From Pseudoxanthomonas sp. F37 (GTDB lineage Bacteria > Pseudomonadota > Gammaproteobacteria > Xanthomonadales > Xanthomonadaceae): a stretch of 64,000 bases of DNA. The stretch's first letter is position 1. Each line of letters opens with the position of its first letter. The notes under the pieces are model-generated. The model was not told the DNA's origin, did not search any database, and saw only the letters and a list, made by a program, of their open reading frames with translations. The position numbers were made by a program, and so were the translations under genes. Positions 37,079 to 46,429 of this stretch are shown here, one piece after another. Where the stretch lies: assembly GCF_022965755.1 (NCBI RefSeq), contig NZ_CP095187.1:3472001-3536000 (forward strand), given 5' to 3'.

Positions 37079-39184
37079 TCACTTGGACAGCTGCTGCCAG
37101 AGGAAGGTGTAGGCCAGCGCGCTCATGTGCGCGGCCTGGGCGTTGTTGGCCGCGCCGCCGTGGCCACCTTCGATGTTCTCGTAATAGCGCACGTCCTTGC
37201 CCGCTTCCAGCATCTTGGCGGCCATCTTGCGGGCGTGGCCCGGGTGGACGCGGTCGTCGCGGGTGGAGGTCATGAACAGCGTGGGCGGGTAGTCCTTCTT
37301 CGCATCGAACAGGTGGTACGGCGAGAAGGTCTGGATGAATTCCCAGTCGGCGGTATCGGGATTGCCGTACTCGGCCATCCACGACGCGCCCGCCAGCAGG
37401 TGGCTGTAGCGCTTCATGTCCAGCAGCGGGACCTGCACGACCACCGCACCGAACAGCTCCGGATACTGGGTCAGCATGTTGCCGGTCAGCAGGCCGCCGT
37501 TGCTGCCGCCCTGGATGCCCAGGCGCTTGGGCGAGGTGATCTTGCGGGCGATCAGGTCCTGCGCCACTGCGGCGAAGTCTTCGTACGCCTTGTGACGGTT
37601 GGCCTTCAGCGCGGCCTGGTGCCAGCGCGGGCCGTACTCGCCGCCGCCGCGGATATTGGCGACGGCATAGACGCCACCCTTCTCCAGCCAGCCCTTGCCG
37701 ACGCCGCCGGAGTAGCCTGGGGTCAGCGAGATCTCGAAGCCGCCGTAGCCGTACAGCAGGGTCGGCGTGCTGCCGTCGTACTTCAGGCCTTCGGGGCGGA
37801 CCAGGAAGTACGGTACCTTGGTGCCGTCCCGGGACGTGGCGAAGTGCTGCTCGATCTTCTTGCCCGAGGCATCGAAGAAGGCGGGCATCGATTTCAGCTG
37901 CTCGGGCGGCTGGCCGATTTCGGCCAGCGACAGCGTGGTCGGGGTCAGGTAATCGGTGACGGTCAGCCACACCGCATCGCTGTCGTCGCTGTCCACGTCG
38001 CTGACCCCGACGGTGCCGAAGGACGGCGCGCCGGTGAAGGCGCTGGTCGTCCAGCCCGAGGCCGACGGCGTCAGCACGCTGAGGCGGTTCTTCACGTCCT
38101 CCAGCACGTTGAGCACCAGATGGCTCTTCGTCCAGGTGAAGCCTGCCAGCGAGGTCTTGTCGCTCGGCGCGAACAGCACGTCGAACTCGCGCTTGCCGGC
38201 CATGAAGTCGTCGAACCTGGCCGCCAGCAGGCTGCCGGCGGCATAGGTCTTGCCGCCGACCGTCCACGGCTCGCGCAGTTCCAGGGTCAGCCATTGCTTG
38301 TGCACGCCCTTGTTGGCCGAGTTGGGCGCGTCGATCCTGGCCAGCGTGCCGTCGGCACGGCGCAGGTACAGTTCGTCGTTGTAGAAGGCCAGCGTGCGGC
38401 TGACGAAATCGCGCTGGAAGCCCGGCGTGTCGTCGTGGAACGCGGCGATGTACATGTCGTCCGGCTTGCCTTCGTAGACGACGGTGGCGCTGTCCAGCGG
38501 CGTGCCGCGCTTCCATTCCTTGGCGATGCGCGGATAGCCGGAGCTGGTCATGGTGCCGTTGCCGAAGTCGGTGTAGACGTAGACGGTGTCGGCGTCCTTC
38601 CAGCCCAGGCCGCCCTTGGCTTCCGGGCGGTAGAAGCCATCGGGAAGGAACTTCTTGTTGACCAGATCGAACTCGCGGGTCTCGTCCGCGTCGGCGCCGC
38701 CGCGCGACAGCGCGATCAGGCAGCGGGTGTAGTCCGGTTTGCGGCAATCCGCACCGTGCCAGACCCAGTTCTTGCCCTCGGCCTTGTTCAGCGCGTCCAG
38801 GTCCAGCACGGTCTCCCACTGCGGCTGCGCCTTGCGGTACTCGGCCAGCGTGGTGCGGCGCCAGACGCCGCGCTCATGCTGCTTGTCCTTCCAGAAGTTG
38901 TAGTAGTAGTCGCCGATCTTCTGCACGCCGGGGATCTTGGCGTCGGAATCCAGGATGGCGCGGATGTCCGCTTCCAGTTGCTTGAACGCCGGCGTGGCCG
39001 CGATCTCGGCCTCGGCCCTGGCGTTCACGCCCCTCACCCAGTCGAGCTGTTTCTGGCCTTCGACCTCTTCCAGCCACGCATGCGGGTCGTTGGACACGTC
39101 AGCCTCCTTCGCGTGGACAGGGGCGGACAGGGCGCCCGCAACGGCGAGGCCGGCGGCCAGGCAGGCGTGGGTCAGTCTGGGCAT
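37079..39184 (-). CDS. Exported S9A prolyl oligopeptidase
   Basis: A 701-residue prolyl oligopeptidase family enzyme with a signal peptide ending APVHA-K. The seven-bladed propeller starts at DPHAWLEEVEGQKQLDWVRG. The catalytic domain has LLYGYGGFEISLTPGYSGG, ANIRGGGEYGPRWHQAALK, nucleophile IQGGSNGGLLTGNMLT, and NIEGGHGGAANNAQ. It cleaves short peptides after proline, probably in the periplasm. Only about 62 bp separate it from the second S9 gene, so the two are likely co-transcribed. Confidence 0.93.
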   Translation of the reverse strand: MPRLTHACLAAGLAVAGALSAPVHAKEADVSNDPHAWLEEVEGQKQLDWVRGVNARAEAEIAATPAFKQLEADIRAILDSDAKIPGVQKIGDYYYNFWKDKQHERGVWRRTTLAEYRKAQPQWETVLDLDALNKAEGKNWVWHGADCRKPDYTRCLIALSRGGADADETREFDLVNKKFLPDGFYRPEAKGGLGWKDADTVYVYTDFGNGTMTSSGYPRIAKEWKRGTPLDSATVVYEGKPDDMYIAAFHDDTPGFQRDFVSRTLAFYNDELYLRRADGTLARIDAPNSANKGVHKQWLTLELREPWTVGGKTYAAGSLLAARFDDFMAGKREFDVLFAPSDKTSLAGFTWTKSHLVLNVLEDVKNRLSVLTPSASGWTTSAFTGAPSFGTVGVSDVDSDDSDAVWLTVTDYLTPTTLSLAEIGQPPEQLKSMPAFFDASGKKIEQHFATSRDGTKVPYFLVRPEGLKYDGSTPTLLYGYGGFEISLTPGYSGGVGKGWLEKGGVYAVANIRGGGEYGPRWHQAALKANRHKAYEDFAAVAQDLIARKITSPKRLGIQGGSNGGLLTGNMLTQYPELFGAVVVQVPLLDMKRYSHLLAGASWMAEYGNPDTADWEFIQTFSPYHLFDAKKDYPPTLFMTSTRDDRVHPGHARKMAAKMLEAGKDVRYYENIEGGHGGAANNAQAAHMSALAYTFLWQQLSK

Positions 39185-39260
39185 CGAGGGTGGCTCCGGA
39201 GGTGCAGTTCATGAACATGCCACGCTAGCACAAGGCCCGGAGGCCACCCCCTGCCGAAGG

Positions 39261-39575
39261 TCAGGCAGCCCGGGCCAGGCGCCCGTGGCGGGCGCGCAAC
39301 CGCCGGGCCTGAGGCGCCCGACGGCGGGCGGCCGGGCGGAGCCGGCGCAACGCCGTCGGCAGGCGGAACCTGTGCAGCGCCCACCAGGCCGTCAGCGGCA
39401 TGCCCACCAGCCACAGCGGCAGCCATCCGAGGACCTCGGTGCTGGCCCGGGCCAGCGGCACCAGCACCACCAGCGCCAGGCCCGCCAGCACGACCCTGCG
39501 CAGCGCACGGTCGAGGCCGGCGTCGGGACGGTCCTGGGAGGCGGAGAGCGAAAGATCGAAGGATGCGACGGACAT
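39261..39575 (-). CDS. Hypothetical small membrane protein
   Basis: A 104-residue protein with two hydrophobic helices (VVLAGLALVVLVPLA and WLPLWLVGMPLTAWW) and a very basic C-terminal tail of about 40 residues (RRLRPAARRRAPQARRLRAR). The ATG is preceded by GGGAG at nine bases, supporting a real gene. No family is recognised. Divergent from the lipocalin gene. Confidence 0.6.
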   Translation of the reverse strand: MSVASFDLSLSASQDRPDAGLDRALRRVVLAGLALVVLVPLARASTEVLGWLPLWLVGMPLTAWWALHRFRLPTALRRLRPAARRRAPQARRLRARHGRLARAA

Positions 39576-39717
39576 GGCGGAGGACTCCCGTGGATTGATG
39601 TCGGTACGGCGTCACACTCGCGCACGCGCATCTCACGGATTGCGACATCCCCGGTTAACATCGCCGTCGCATCCTGATGACTAGCGTGTCCGTATGACGG
39701 GGAGCAAGGAGTCCCAC

Positions 39718-40302
39718 ATGTCCATGGTGTTTTTCCCCCGCGCGACCCGTTGCATCCTGATGGCCCTGGTGTTGGCCCTGGCCGCCGGCTGCGCCAGCCG
39801 TGGCGAGGCGCGCCGCGAGGCCGACGCCCTGGACCTGCCCCGCTTCATGGGCACCTGGCACGTGGTGGCGCACATCCCCTACTTCGCCGAGCGCGGCCAT
39901 GTGGCCGCGCGTTACGAATACCGTTTCCGCGACAGCGACAAGGTCGGCGTGGCCTACCACTATCGCGAAGCCTTCGACCAGCCCGAGCAGGTGCGCGAAG
40001 CCCGCGCGTCGGTGAAGGACGGGTCGGGCAATCGCGAGTGGACCTTGTGGTTCGTCGGCGTGGTGCCCGCCAAGTGGCGCATCGTCGATGTGGCGCCGGA
40101 TTACTCCTGGGCGCTGGCGGACTATCCGGGCCGCGACATGGGCTGGATCCTGGCCCGCGACCCGCTGATGGACGACGCCCGGTACGAGGCCCTGGTGAAG
40201 CGGGCGCGCGACCATGGGATCAATGCCCGCCAGCTGGTGCGCGTACCGCAGGTGCCGGAACAGGTGGGCAGGCCGGGCTTCGGGGAACCGAAGGGGCCGT
40301 GA
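39718..40302 (+). CDS. Lipocalin family lipoprotein (Blc-like)
   Basis: A 194-residue bacterial lipocalin. The lipoprotein signal ends LVLALAAGC. The lipocalin signature FMGTWHVVAHIPYFAERG (GxW) follows, with YEYRFRDSDKVGVAYHYREA and DYSWALADYPGRDMGWILAR in the barrel. Blc-type proteins bind fatty acids or lysophospholipids at the outer membrane. The ATG at 39718 has AAGGAG eight bases upstream. Confidence 0.9.
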   Translation: MSMVFFPRATRCILMALVLALAAGCASRGEARREADALDLPRFMGTWHVVAHIPYFAERGHVAARYEYRFRDSDKVGVAYHYREAFDQPEQVREARASVKDGSGNREWTLWFVGVVPAKWRIVDVAPDYSWALADYPGRDMGWILARDPLMDDARYEALVKRARDHGINARQLVRVPQVPEQVGRPGFGEPKGP

Positions 40303-40411
40303 CAGGCCGTCGGCACAGGGGGGAGCCTGTGCGGGCGACGTCAGTCGCGATGGCAGCCGAGGCGATCCGCGAGGCCTCGCGACTCACCTCGCGCCCGCAA
40401 CGCCGACGACG

Positions 40412-41383
40412 CTACTTCTTCTCGTAGTTCGACAGCGCCAGTTCCAGCAGCGCCTTCGCCTGTTCGCGCAGCACCGCCGGCTCGACGATCTCCGCGTCGG
40501 CGCCGTAGTGCAGGATGTCCATCAGCAGCTCGCGGGAGACGCTGTAGGGGATCTTCAGCTCGTAGCGGCCATCGGGCAGGTGGCGGCCCTGCTGTTTGGA
40601 ATGCCACTGTTCGTCGGCGACCCAGCGCGCGGCCTTGGCGCTGAAGACGATCGTCGCCCAGCCCTTGGGCTCGCCGGAGAAGATGCCGTAACTCGACGCC
40701 AGGTGCTGGTTGAGCTCCTCGTTGGGCAGGTCGCGCGCAGGCTCCTCGCCCAGCCGTGCGTTTCCGATGCGGTCCACGGCGAAGCTGCGCAGGGCATTGC
40801 GCTCGTGGTCCCACGCGTCCAGGTACCAGTTGTCGCGATAGTGGGTGATGCGCTGCGGCGATACCGTGCGGCGCGTGCGCTCGTCGGTGGAGCGCGCGCG
40901 GTATTCGAACTGCAACTGCCTGCGTTCCAGCACGGCCGACGCGACCGTGCGGAAGCTGGCTTCGTCGAGCTTGCGGCCGCGGTGCGGGATGACGCGCACC
41001 CGCTCGACCGGCCACTGCGACACGCCGGCATGGTCCGCCAGCAGGCCCTCGATACGCTTCTGCAGCGGCGCCAGCGCGCCGGACAGCACTCCGCCGCCCG
41101 TGCGCACCAGCAGCTGCTGCGCGGCCAGCAGCGCGTAGAGCTCTTCCGAACTCAACCACAGGCCGGGCAGTTCGAAACGCTCGCTTTCCGCGGCGTGGTA
41201 GCGGAAGCCGGCCTCGCCATCGCCCTCGATGGGCGCCATCAGCGCGTCGCGCAGATAGGCCAGGTCGCGGTAGACCGTGGCCCGCGAACAGCCCAGTTCC
41301 TCCTGCAGCCGCTTCACCGTGACCGGATAGCGGGCCGCCTTCAGGATGCGGTGCAGCGCGGTGATGCGTTCGATCTTGTCCAT
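40412..41383 (-). CDS. WYL-domain transcriptional regulator (DeoR-like HTH)
   Basis: A 323-residue regulator. Residues 1-55 form an HTH (HRILKAARYPVTVKRLQEEL, then GCSRATVYRDLAYL). The central WYL domain contains RITHYRDNWYLDAWDHERNA, and a WCX-like C-terminal region follows. WYL domains bind nucleic acids or small ligands. Target genes are unknown; the nearest divergent gene is the DUF481 protein 414 bp away. ATG at 41383, with an in-frame GTG 9 bp upstream. Confidence 0.88.
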   Translation of the reverse strand: MDKIERITALHRILKAARYPVTVKRLQEELGCSRATVYRDLAYLRDALMAPIEGDGEAGFRYHAAESERFELPGLWLSSEELYALLAAQQLLVRTGGGVLSGALAPLQKRIEGLLADHAGVSQWPVERVRVIPHRGRKLDEASFRTVASAVLERRQLQFEYRARSTDERTRRTVSPQRITHYRDNWYLDAWDHERNALRSFAVDRIGNARLGEEPARDLPNEELNQHLASSYGIFSGEPKGWATIVFSAKAARWVADEQWHSKQQGRHLPDGRYELKIPYSVSRELLMDILHYGADAEIVEPAVLREQAKALLELALSNYEKK

Positions 41384-41797
41384 GGGGGGCACGGCAGGGG
41401 GCGTGTCCGGATTATCGCCGAGGCATGGCCGTTTTCATCGCCTGCCCGCCGTTGGAAGCGATACAGGGGGCGCTGCGCCGACGGCGCCTGGGGCCCGTGC
41501 GGTGCCCGGCGCCACGGCGTGTCCACGCCGCCGTGACGCCCTCAACGCACGGACCCCAGGCGCTGACCTTGTTCCCCGCCCGGAAAGCCCGATCCCGCGA
41601 TACCGCAACGCCCACCACGCCTGCCGGGGCGTTGCCGCGGGCCGCATGAGCCTGCCGACCGTGACGACGATCCTGGACCACGCGCCTGGCCGTGGCAGAA
41701 TGCATGGCGCAAACCTGAATCGGAACAAGCACTTGGGTTGTCGCTCCCACGGCCGCTGTCTACCATGTAACCGCTTACATCCCGCCCGAGACCTGCC
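41384..41797. other. Intergenic region between WYL regulator and DUF481 gene
   Basis: About 414 bases without a convincing gene; short open frames have shadow-like Arg/Pro/Ala composition. It contains the divergent promoters and, 17 bp before the DUF481 start, a strong palindrome. The rest shows nothing recognisable. Confidence 0.5.
41765..41780. promoter_or_regulatory. Palindromic operator-like site before the DUF481 gene
   Basis: ATGTAACCGCTTACAT: perfect 6-bp arms around CCGC. The pattern TGTAANCGNTTACA is that of LacI/GalR-family operators. It lies 17-33 bp upstream of the start codon, a position suited to repression of DUF481 expression. Neither the regulator nor the inducer is known. 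Confidence 0.6.
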
Positions 41798-42703
41798 ATG
41801 CCCCGCCTGATCACCGCTTCCCTGCTCGCGTCCGCCTTGCTGGCGGCAGGCTTGGGCCCCGCCCAGGCAACCGAAGTGCTGCTGCCCCGCAACGACAAGG
41901 AGGAGGCGCCGCACACAGGCAAGGGTTTCGGCAAGGAAGGCAGTACCGCCTTGCCGGTGGTGGCCATGGCCGTGCGCCCGGTGCCTGACCCCGTTCCCGA
42001 GCCCACGCCGCCCGCCCCCACGTTCACCGGCGGCGGCGAGCTGGGCTTCGCCGCGGCCAGCGGCAACAGCAATACCGAAAGTTTCAACGGACGCCTGGAC
42101 CTGACCTATACCGACGGCGGCGCCTGGCGGCACAGCGCCAGCCTGTTCGGCCTGCATTCGCGCTCGGAGTACCTGCGGACCCAGGAGGACGGCAGCCAGG
42201 TGCGCGATACGCGCACCACCGCCAACCGCTACACCGTCACGGCCAACAGCGCCTACCTGATGGACGACCGCGGCACGCTGAACACCTCCCTGCGCCACGA
42301 GGAGGACGATTTCGGCACCTACAGCCGCCAGCAGTCGCTCAGCCTGAGCTACGGCAACCGGGTGATCGAGAACGAGCGCGCGCACCTGGACCTGCAGGTG
42401 GGGCCCGGCTATCGCCGCGCCTACGACACCCTCGACGGCCGCACCGAAGCCAGCCTGATCGGCCGCGGGCTGATCGACCTGCGCTATGCGTTGAGCGAGA
42501 ACACCGAGATCGTCAACAAGCTGCTGGTGGAATCGGGCGAATACAACACGTTCGCGCAGAACGACCTGGGCGTGTCGGTGACCATGAACTCGCACCTGGC
42601 CCTGAAAGCCGGCTGGCAGGCGCGCCACAACAGCGACGTGGCGCCCGACATCAAGAAGACCGATACGCTGACCACCATGAACGTGGTCTATCGCTTCAAG
42701 TAG
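41798..42703 (+). CDS. DUF481 family outer-membrane beta-barrel protein
   Basis: A 301-residue protein with a signal peptide (ending PAQA-T) and a Pro-rich linker (residues 60-75). The barrel is a DUF481/YdiY-type domain starting GGGELGFAAASGNSNTESFN and continuing as alternating strands to the C-terminal VVYRFK, whose last aromatic matches a BAM signal. The porin-like barrel's ligand is unknown. A palindromic operator-like site lies immediately upstream. Confidence 0.88.
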   Translation: MPRLITASLLASALLAAGLGPAQATEVLLPRNDKEEAPHTGKGFGKEGSTALPVVAMAVRPVPDPVPEPTPPAPTFTGGGELGFAAASGNSNTESFNGRLDLTYTDGGAWRHSASLFGLHSRSEYLRTQEDGSQVRDTRTTANRYTVTANSAYLMDDRGTLNTSLRHEEDDFGTYSRQQSLSLSYGNRVIENERAHLDLQVGPGYRRAYDTLDGRTEASLIGRGLIDLRYALSENTEIVNKLLVESGEYNTFAQNDLGVSVTMNSHLALKAGWQARHNSDVAPDIKKTDTLTTMNVVYRFK

Positions 42704-42716
42704 GCACGCACGCCGC

Positions 42717-43625
42717 TCAGGCGAGGAACGCGCCCGCGCCCTGCTCCAGCAGCTGCGCGGCGACCCGGCGCCCGAGCGCATCGGGATCGGCCACCGTACC
42801 GTGGCCTTCGGCGCGCAGGGTCTGGCCGTCCGTCGCCGAACCCACCAGCCCGGACAGCACCAGCGCATCGCCCTCGCGGCGCGCGAACGCCGCCACCGGC
42901 ACGTGGCAGCTGCCGTGCAGCGCCCGGTTCATCGCGCGCTCGGCCTCCACGCAGGTGCGGGTGGCGGCATCGTCCAGCACCGCGAACAGCGCGTGCGCAG
43001 AGTGATCGTCCGCACGGCATTCCACCGCCACCGCACCCTGTGCCGGCGCCGGCAGCCACTCCGGCGCGTCCAGGCGTGCGCGGATGCGCCCGGCGAACCC
43101 CAGCCGCTGCAGGCCCGCGCAGGCCAGGACGATGGCGTCGTACTCGCCGGCATCCAGCTTGGCCAGGCGCGTATTGACGTTGCCGCGCAGGTCCAGCAAC
43201 TGCAGGTCCGGGCGCAGCGCCCGCAGCTGGGCCTGCCGCCGCAACGAGGAGGTACCCACGCGCGCGCCGTGAGGCAACGCCGCAATGCCGTCGTGGTGGT
43301 TGGACACGAAGGCGTCGGCGGGGTCGGCGCGGGCCAGGATGGCCGGCAACGCGAACGGCCCCTCCAGTTCCATCGGCACATCCTTGAGCGAATGCACCGC
43401 GCAATCGGCCTCGCCGCGCAGCATGGCCAGTTCCAGTTCCTTGAGGAACAGGCCCTTGCCGCCGATCGCGGCCAGCGAGCGGTCCAGCACTTCGTCGCCG
43501 CGCGTGCTCATCGGCACCAGTTCCACCACCAGGCCGGGATGCGCCTCGCGCAGCCGTGCGGCGACGTGTTCGCTCTGCCAGAGGGCGAGCGGGCTCTTGC
43601 GGGTGGCGATGCGCAGCGTGTTCAT
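42717..43625 (-). CDS. hemC: Hydroxymethylbilane synthase (porphobilinogen deaminase)
   Basis: HemC polymerises four porphobilinogens in haem synthesis. The 302-residue protein starts [20 protein letters not shown] and has [20 protein letters not shown], the active-site loop, and [14 protein letters not shown], whose cysteine carries the dipyrromethane cofactor. It lies 37 bp after algR on the same strand, a conserved order also seen in Pseudomonas. Confidence 0.96.
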   Translation of the reverse strand: MNTLRIATRKSPLALWQSEHVAARLREAHPGLVVELVPMSTRGDEVLDRSLAAIGGKGLFLKELELAMLRGEADCAVHSLKDVPMELEGPFALPAILARADPADAFVSNHHDGIAALPHGARVGTSSLRRQAQLRALRPDLQLLDLRGNVNTRLAKLDAGEYDAIVLACAGLQRLGFAGRIRARLDAPEWLPAPAQGAVAVECRADDHSAHALFAVLDDAATRTCVEAERAMNRALHGSCHVPVAAFARREGDALVLSGLVGSATDGQTLRAEGHGTVADPDALGRRVAAQLLEQGAGAFLA

Positions 43626-43662
43626 GCGGGCATTATCCCGCATGCCATGGCCGCTGCGCAGA

Positions 43663-44394
43663 TCAGAGGGCCTTGACCGTCTCGCGCAGGCCGGCCACGC
43701 AGCGCCGGCTGACTTCCAGCGGCGCCTTGCCGTGGCGCAGGATGGCCTGCACGTGGCCGTCGCCGACGCGCTTGATCTCGACCAGTTCGTGCCGCGCCAC
43801 CAGGCAGTTGCGGTGGATGCGCACGAAGCGCCCGCCGAACTCCTCCTCCAGCGACTTCAGCGATTCCTCTATCAGGTCCTCGCCGCGCGCATGGTGCACC
43901 ACCACGTACTTCTCCTCGGCCTGCAGGTAATGCACCTCGTCGACCGGGATCAGGCGGAGGCTGCCGCGCAGGCGCGCGCACAGGTGCGTGCGCGGCTGCT
44001 GGCTGGATGCCGCCGGTGCGTGCGTCTCGCGCCCGGCGATGAAGGTGCGCGCGCGCTCCAGCGCCGCGGCCAGCCGCTCGGACCGGATCGGCTTCATCAG
44101 GTAGTCGATCGCGGCCGCCTCGAAAGCGGACAGCGCATGTTCGTCGTACGCCGTGCAGAACACCACCGCCGGCCGGGGATCGAAGGCGGCCAGGTGGCGG
44201 GCGGCCTCCAGGCCGTCCACGCCGGGCATGGCGATGTCGAGCAGCACCATGTCGGGACGATGCTGCGAACAGGCCTGCAGCGCATCCAGCCCGTTCTCGG
44301 CCTCGGCGACCACGTCGATGCCGGGATGTTCGGCGAGCAGCGCGCGCAGGCGCTCGCGCGCCAAGGGTTCGTCGTCGGCGATGACCACTTTCAC
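43663..44394 (-). CDS. algR: LytTR-family response regulator (AlgR-like)
   Basis: A 243-residue response regulator. The receiver domain (residues 1-115) has ADDEP, phospho-acceptor Asp53 in [13 protein letters not shown], and YLMKPI. The LytTR DNA-binding domain (about 140-240) has [15 protein letters not shown] and [20 protein letters not shown]. Synteny with hemC supports AlgR/AgrA-type identity. In Pseudomonas AlgR controls alginate and type IV pili with AlgZ; no algZ gene is adjacent here. Confidence 0.92.
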   Translation of the reverse strand: MKVVIADDEPLARERLRALLAEHPGIDVVAEAENGLDALQACSQHRPDMVLLDIAMPGVDGLEAARHLAAFDPRPAVVFCTAYDEHALSAFEAAAIDYLMKPIRSERLAAALERARTFIAGRETHAPAASSQQPRTHLCARLRGSLRLIPVDEVHYLQAEEKYVVVHHARGEDLIEESLKSLEEEFGGRFVRIHRNCLVARHELVEIKRVGDGHVQAILRHGKAPLEVSRRCVAGLRETVKAL

Positions 44395-44488
44395 GGCAAA
44401 GGCGTCCTCGATGAACGTTGGCGTGATCCCCCGCGGCCTAGGTTACCCATGGCGGCGCCCTGCGTCACCCGTCGGGGACGCACGGTGA

Positions 44489-45175
44489 TTACAACGCAAA
44501 CCGCCGGCTCATCCAGTCACCCAGGTCACGGATTTCCTCCGCACAGACCTGGTGGCCCATGGGATAGCGGTGCCATTGGACATCGAAGCCCAGTTCGCCG
44601 AGCGCCTGCGCACTCTGCTCGGCGTGGATCAGCGGAATCACCGGGTCGCCCGTGCCGTGGGCCATGAACACCGGCTGCGCGGTCGCCGCCGCGCCCCGAT
44701 GCCGCCCCGCCTGCGCCGCGCCCGGCAGGTAGGTCGACAGGGCGATCAGGCCCGCCAGGGGAACCTGCCGGCGCAGGCCGGCCGCCAGCGTGATGGCGCC
44801 GCCCTGCGAGAATCCGGCCAGCAGCAGCCGCTCCGGCGGGATGCCGCGCGCCTGTTCGCGCGCGATCAGCGCATCCACCTGCGCCAGCGATTCCTCGATG
44901 CCGGCGCTGTCCGCCCGGGTGGGGAAGTCCATGCCCACGATGTCGTACCACGCACGCATGCGCACGCCGTTGTTGATGGTCACCGCGCGCACGGGCGCGT
45001 GCGGGAACACGAACCGCAGGGCCGGCCAGCCCGGCCTGACCAGTTCCGGGACCAGCGGTGCGAAGTCGTGGCCGTCGGCGCCCAGCCCGTGCAACCACAG
45101 CACGGACCATTGCGGCGCGGGGCCGGTTTCGTGTTCGACGGTGTCGAGGAGCGGAGCATCGGTCGCAGGGGTCAT
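44489..45175 (-). CDS. Carboxylesterase / phospholipase family alpha-beta hydrolase
   Basis: A 228-residue cytoplasmic hydrolase of the YpfH/EstB carboxylesterase type. WLHGLGADGHDFAPLVPEL provides the oxyanion region, LLLAGFSQGGAITLA the nucleophile, AHGTGDPVIPLIHAE the acid, and YPMGHQVCAEEI the histidine. Substrates of the family are short acyl esters and some lysophospholipids. Monocistronic; upstream of algR by 94 bp. Confidence 0.9.
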   Translation of the reverse strand: MTPATDAPLLDTVEHETGPAPQWSVLWLHGLGADGHDFAPLVPELVRPGWPALRFVFPHAPVRAVTINNGVRMRAWYDIVGMDFPTRADSAGIEESLAQVDALIAREQARGIPPERLLLAGFSQGGAITLAAGLRRQVPLAGLIALSTYLPGAAQAGRHRGAAATAQPVFMAHGTGDPVIPLIHAEQSAQALGELGFDVQWHRYPMGHQVCAEEIRDLGDWMSRRFAL

Positions 45176-45211
45176 GCGGCCATTGTCGCCGCAGACGCCG
45201 GTGGACACCAA

Positions 45212-46144
45212 TCAGCCGTCGCGGGCGGCCTCGGCCGGCAGGCGGAAACGCACCGTGCGGCTGGAATCGTGCGCACGCCCGGTGGCTTCGAACCGCCAGC
45301 GCTGCGCCACGGCCAATGCCGAAGCCTCGAACATGCCCGGCGGCGTGGACGACAGCAGCCGCGCGTTGCGCACGCTGCCGTCGGGCTGGATGGTGAAGGC
45401 GACCTGCGCTTCGCCCTCGATGCGCGCGCGCAGCGCCGGCAGCGGATACCGCGGCTGTGCGTCCTGCACCAGGCGGGGGGCGCGCACCTGCGCCACTTCA
45501 GGCGAAGGCGCGGCAGCGGCGATGGAAGAACGGGGCTGCGCCACGACGGCCAGCGCAGGCGCGGCCGGGGACGGCGGCTCCGGCGCGCGCACGGACGGGG
45601 TCGCCGGTGCGGGCGCCGGGTCCGCAGCGACGACGGGCTGCAACCCCGGTGAGCGCTGCGCCGGCGGCGGAGCGGTGGACGCGACCCCTTCCGCATCAGC
45701 CGCCTCCTGTGCGCGCACCAGCGCGTCCAGACTGGCGCGCAGCCGCGGCAACGCGGGCGCACCCGGATCGATGCGGGCGATCAGCGCCTGCAGGCGCACC
45801 GCTTCGCGGCCGTCGCCCCGCGCGATCGCCTGCTCGGCGGCGATCAGCACGTACGGCTGCAGTTCGGCCAGCGCCGCCCGGGCGCGGACGCACTCCGGCG
45901 GTTGCGCGCACGCGTCCAGATAGTGCTCCACCGCATTGTCGCCGGCCGGCGCCAGCATCCGGCCCTCTGCCAGCGCGCGCTCGGCGCGCGCGTACGGTGC
46001 GGTCATGGCCGCGACATCGCCTGCGCCCGCCATCCCGTCCGCAGGCGCTGCGTTTGCCTCCACGACAGCGGGACGGGCTGCGTCCCCGCATGCCGCCAGG
46101 CACAGCGCCGCTCCCATCCCCAGTCCCATCCATCGTGCTTTCAT
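45212..46144 (-). CDS. Lipoprotein with C-terminal TonB domain
   Basis: A 310-residue protein with lipoprotein signal ending ALCLAACG, an Ala-rich helical region (about 40-150), a Pro/Ala linker, and a C-terminal TonB-like domain: QPRYPLPALRARIEGEAQVA, FTIQPDGSVRNARLLSSTPP, then ALAVAQRWRFEATGR. Classic TonB has an inner-membrane helix that contacts ExbB-ExbD; here that helix is replaced by a lipid anchor. It may be a periplasmic partner rather than an energy transducer. The ATG at 46144 has AGGGGG five bases upstream. Confidence 0.85.
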   Translation of the reverse strand: MKARWMGLGMGAALCLAACGDAARPAVVEANAAPADGMAGAGDVAAMTAPYARAERALAEGRMLAPAGDNAVEHYLDACAQPPECVRARAALAELQPYVLIAAEQAIARGDGREAVRLQALIARIDPGAPALPRLRASLDALVRAQEAADAEGVASTAPPPAQRSPGLQPVVAADPAPAPATPSVRAPEPPSPAAPALAVVAQPRSSIAAAAPSPEVAQVRAPRLVQDAQPRYPLPALRARIEGEAQVAFTIQPDGSVRNARLLSSTPPGMFEASALAVAQRWRFEATGRAHDSSRTVRFRLPAEAARDG

Positions 46145-46429
46145 GGCCACCCCCTGTCATGCGGGCGGCAAGGCTAGGGCGCCTTCATGACGCCGGTGCG
46201 TCAGTGCCGTGGCCACGCTGCGCGTACTCCCGTTCGGACACGGGACATCACCCGCGCTGCGTGCAGGAACGCGCGCGCACGGCGGCGTGGCTTCCCGCGT
46301 GGGCACTGGAAGCGTTTGCAGCCGGCACGGCCACCCCGCGCGGGCGTGAAGTTCAGGTAAAGTGCGGCGATCAGGGGCCGATACCGTTCCGTACAGCCCC
46401 GTTTCGGGGGCAGCTGAGCAGAGGACGCC

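Noticed and set aside
41425-41649. Small gene of 74 codons in the WYL-DUF481 gap
   Set aside because: Arg/Pro/Thr-rich shadow composition, no Shine-Dalgarno and no family.
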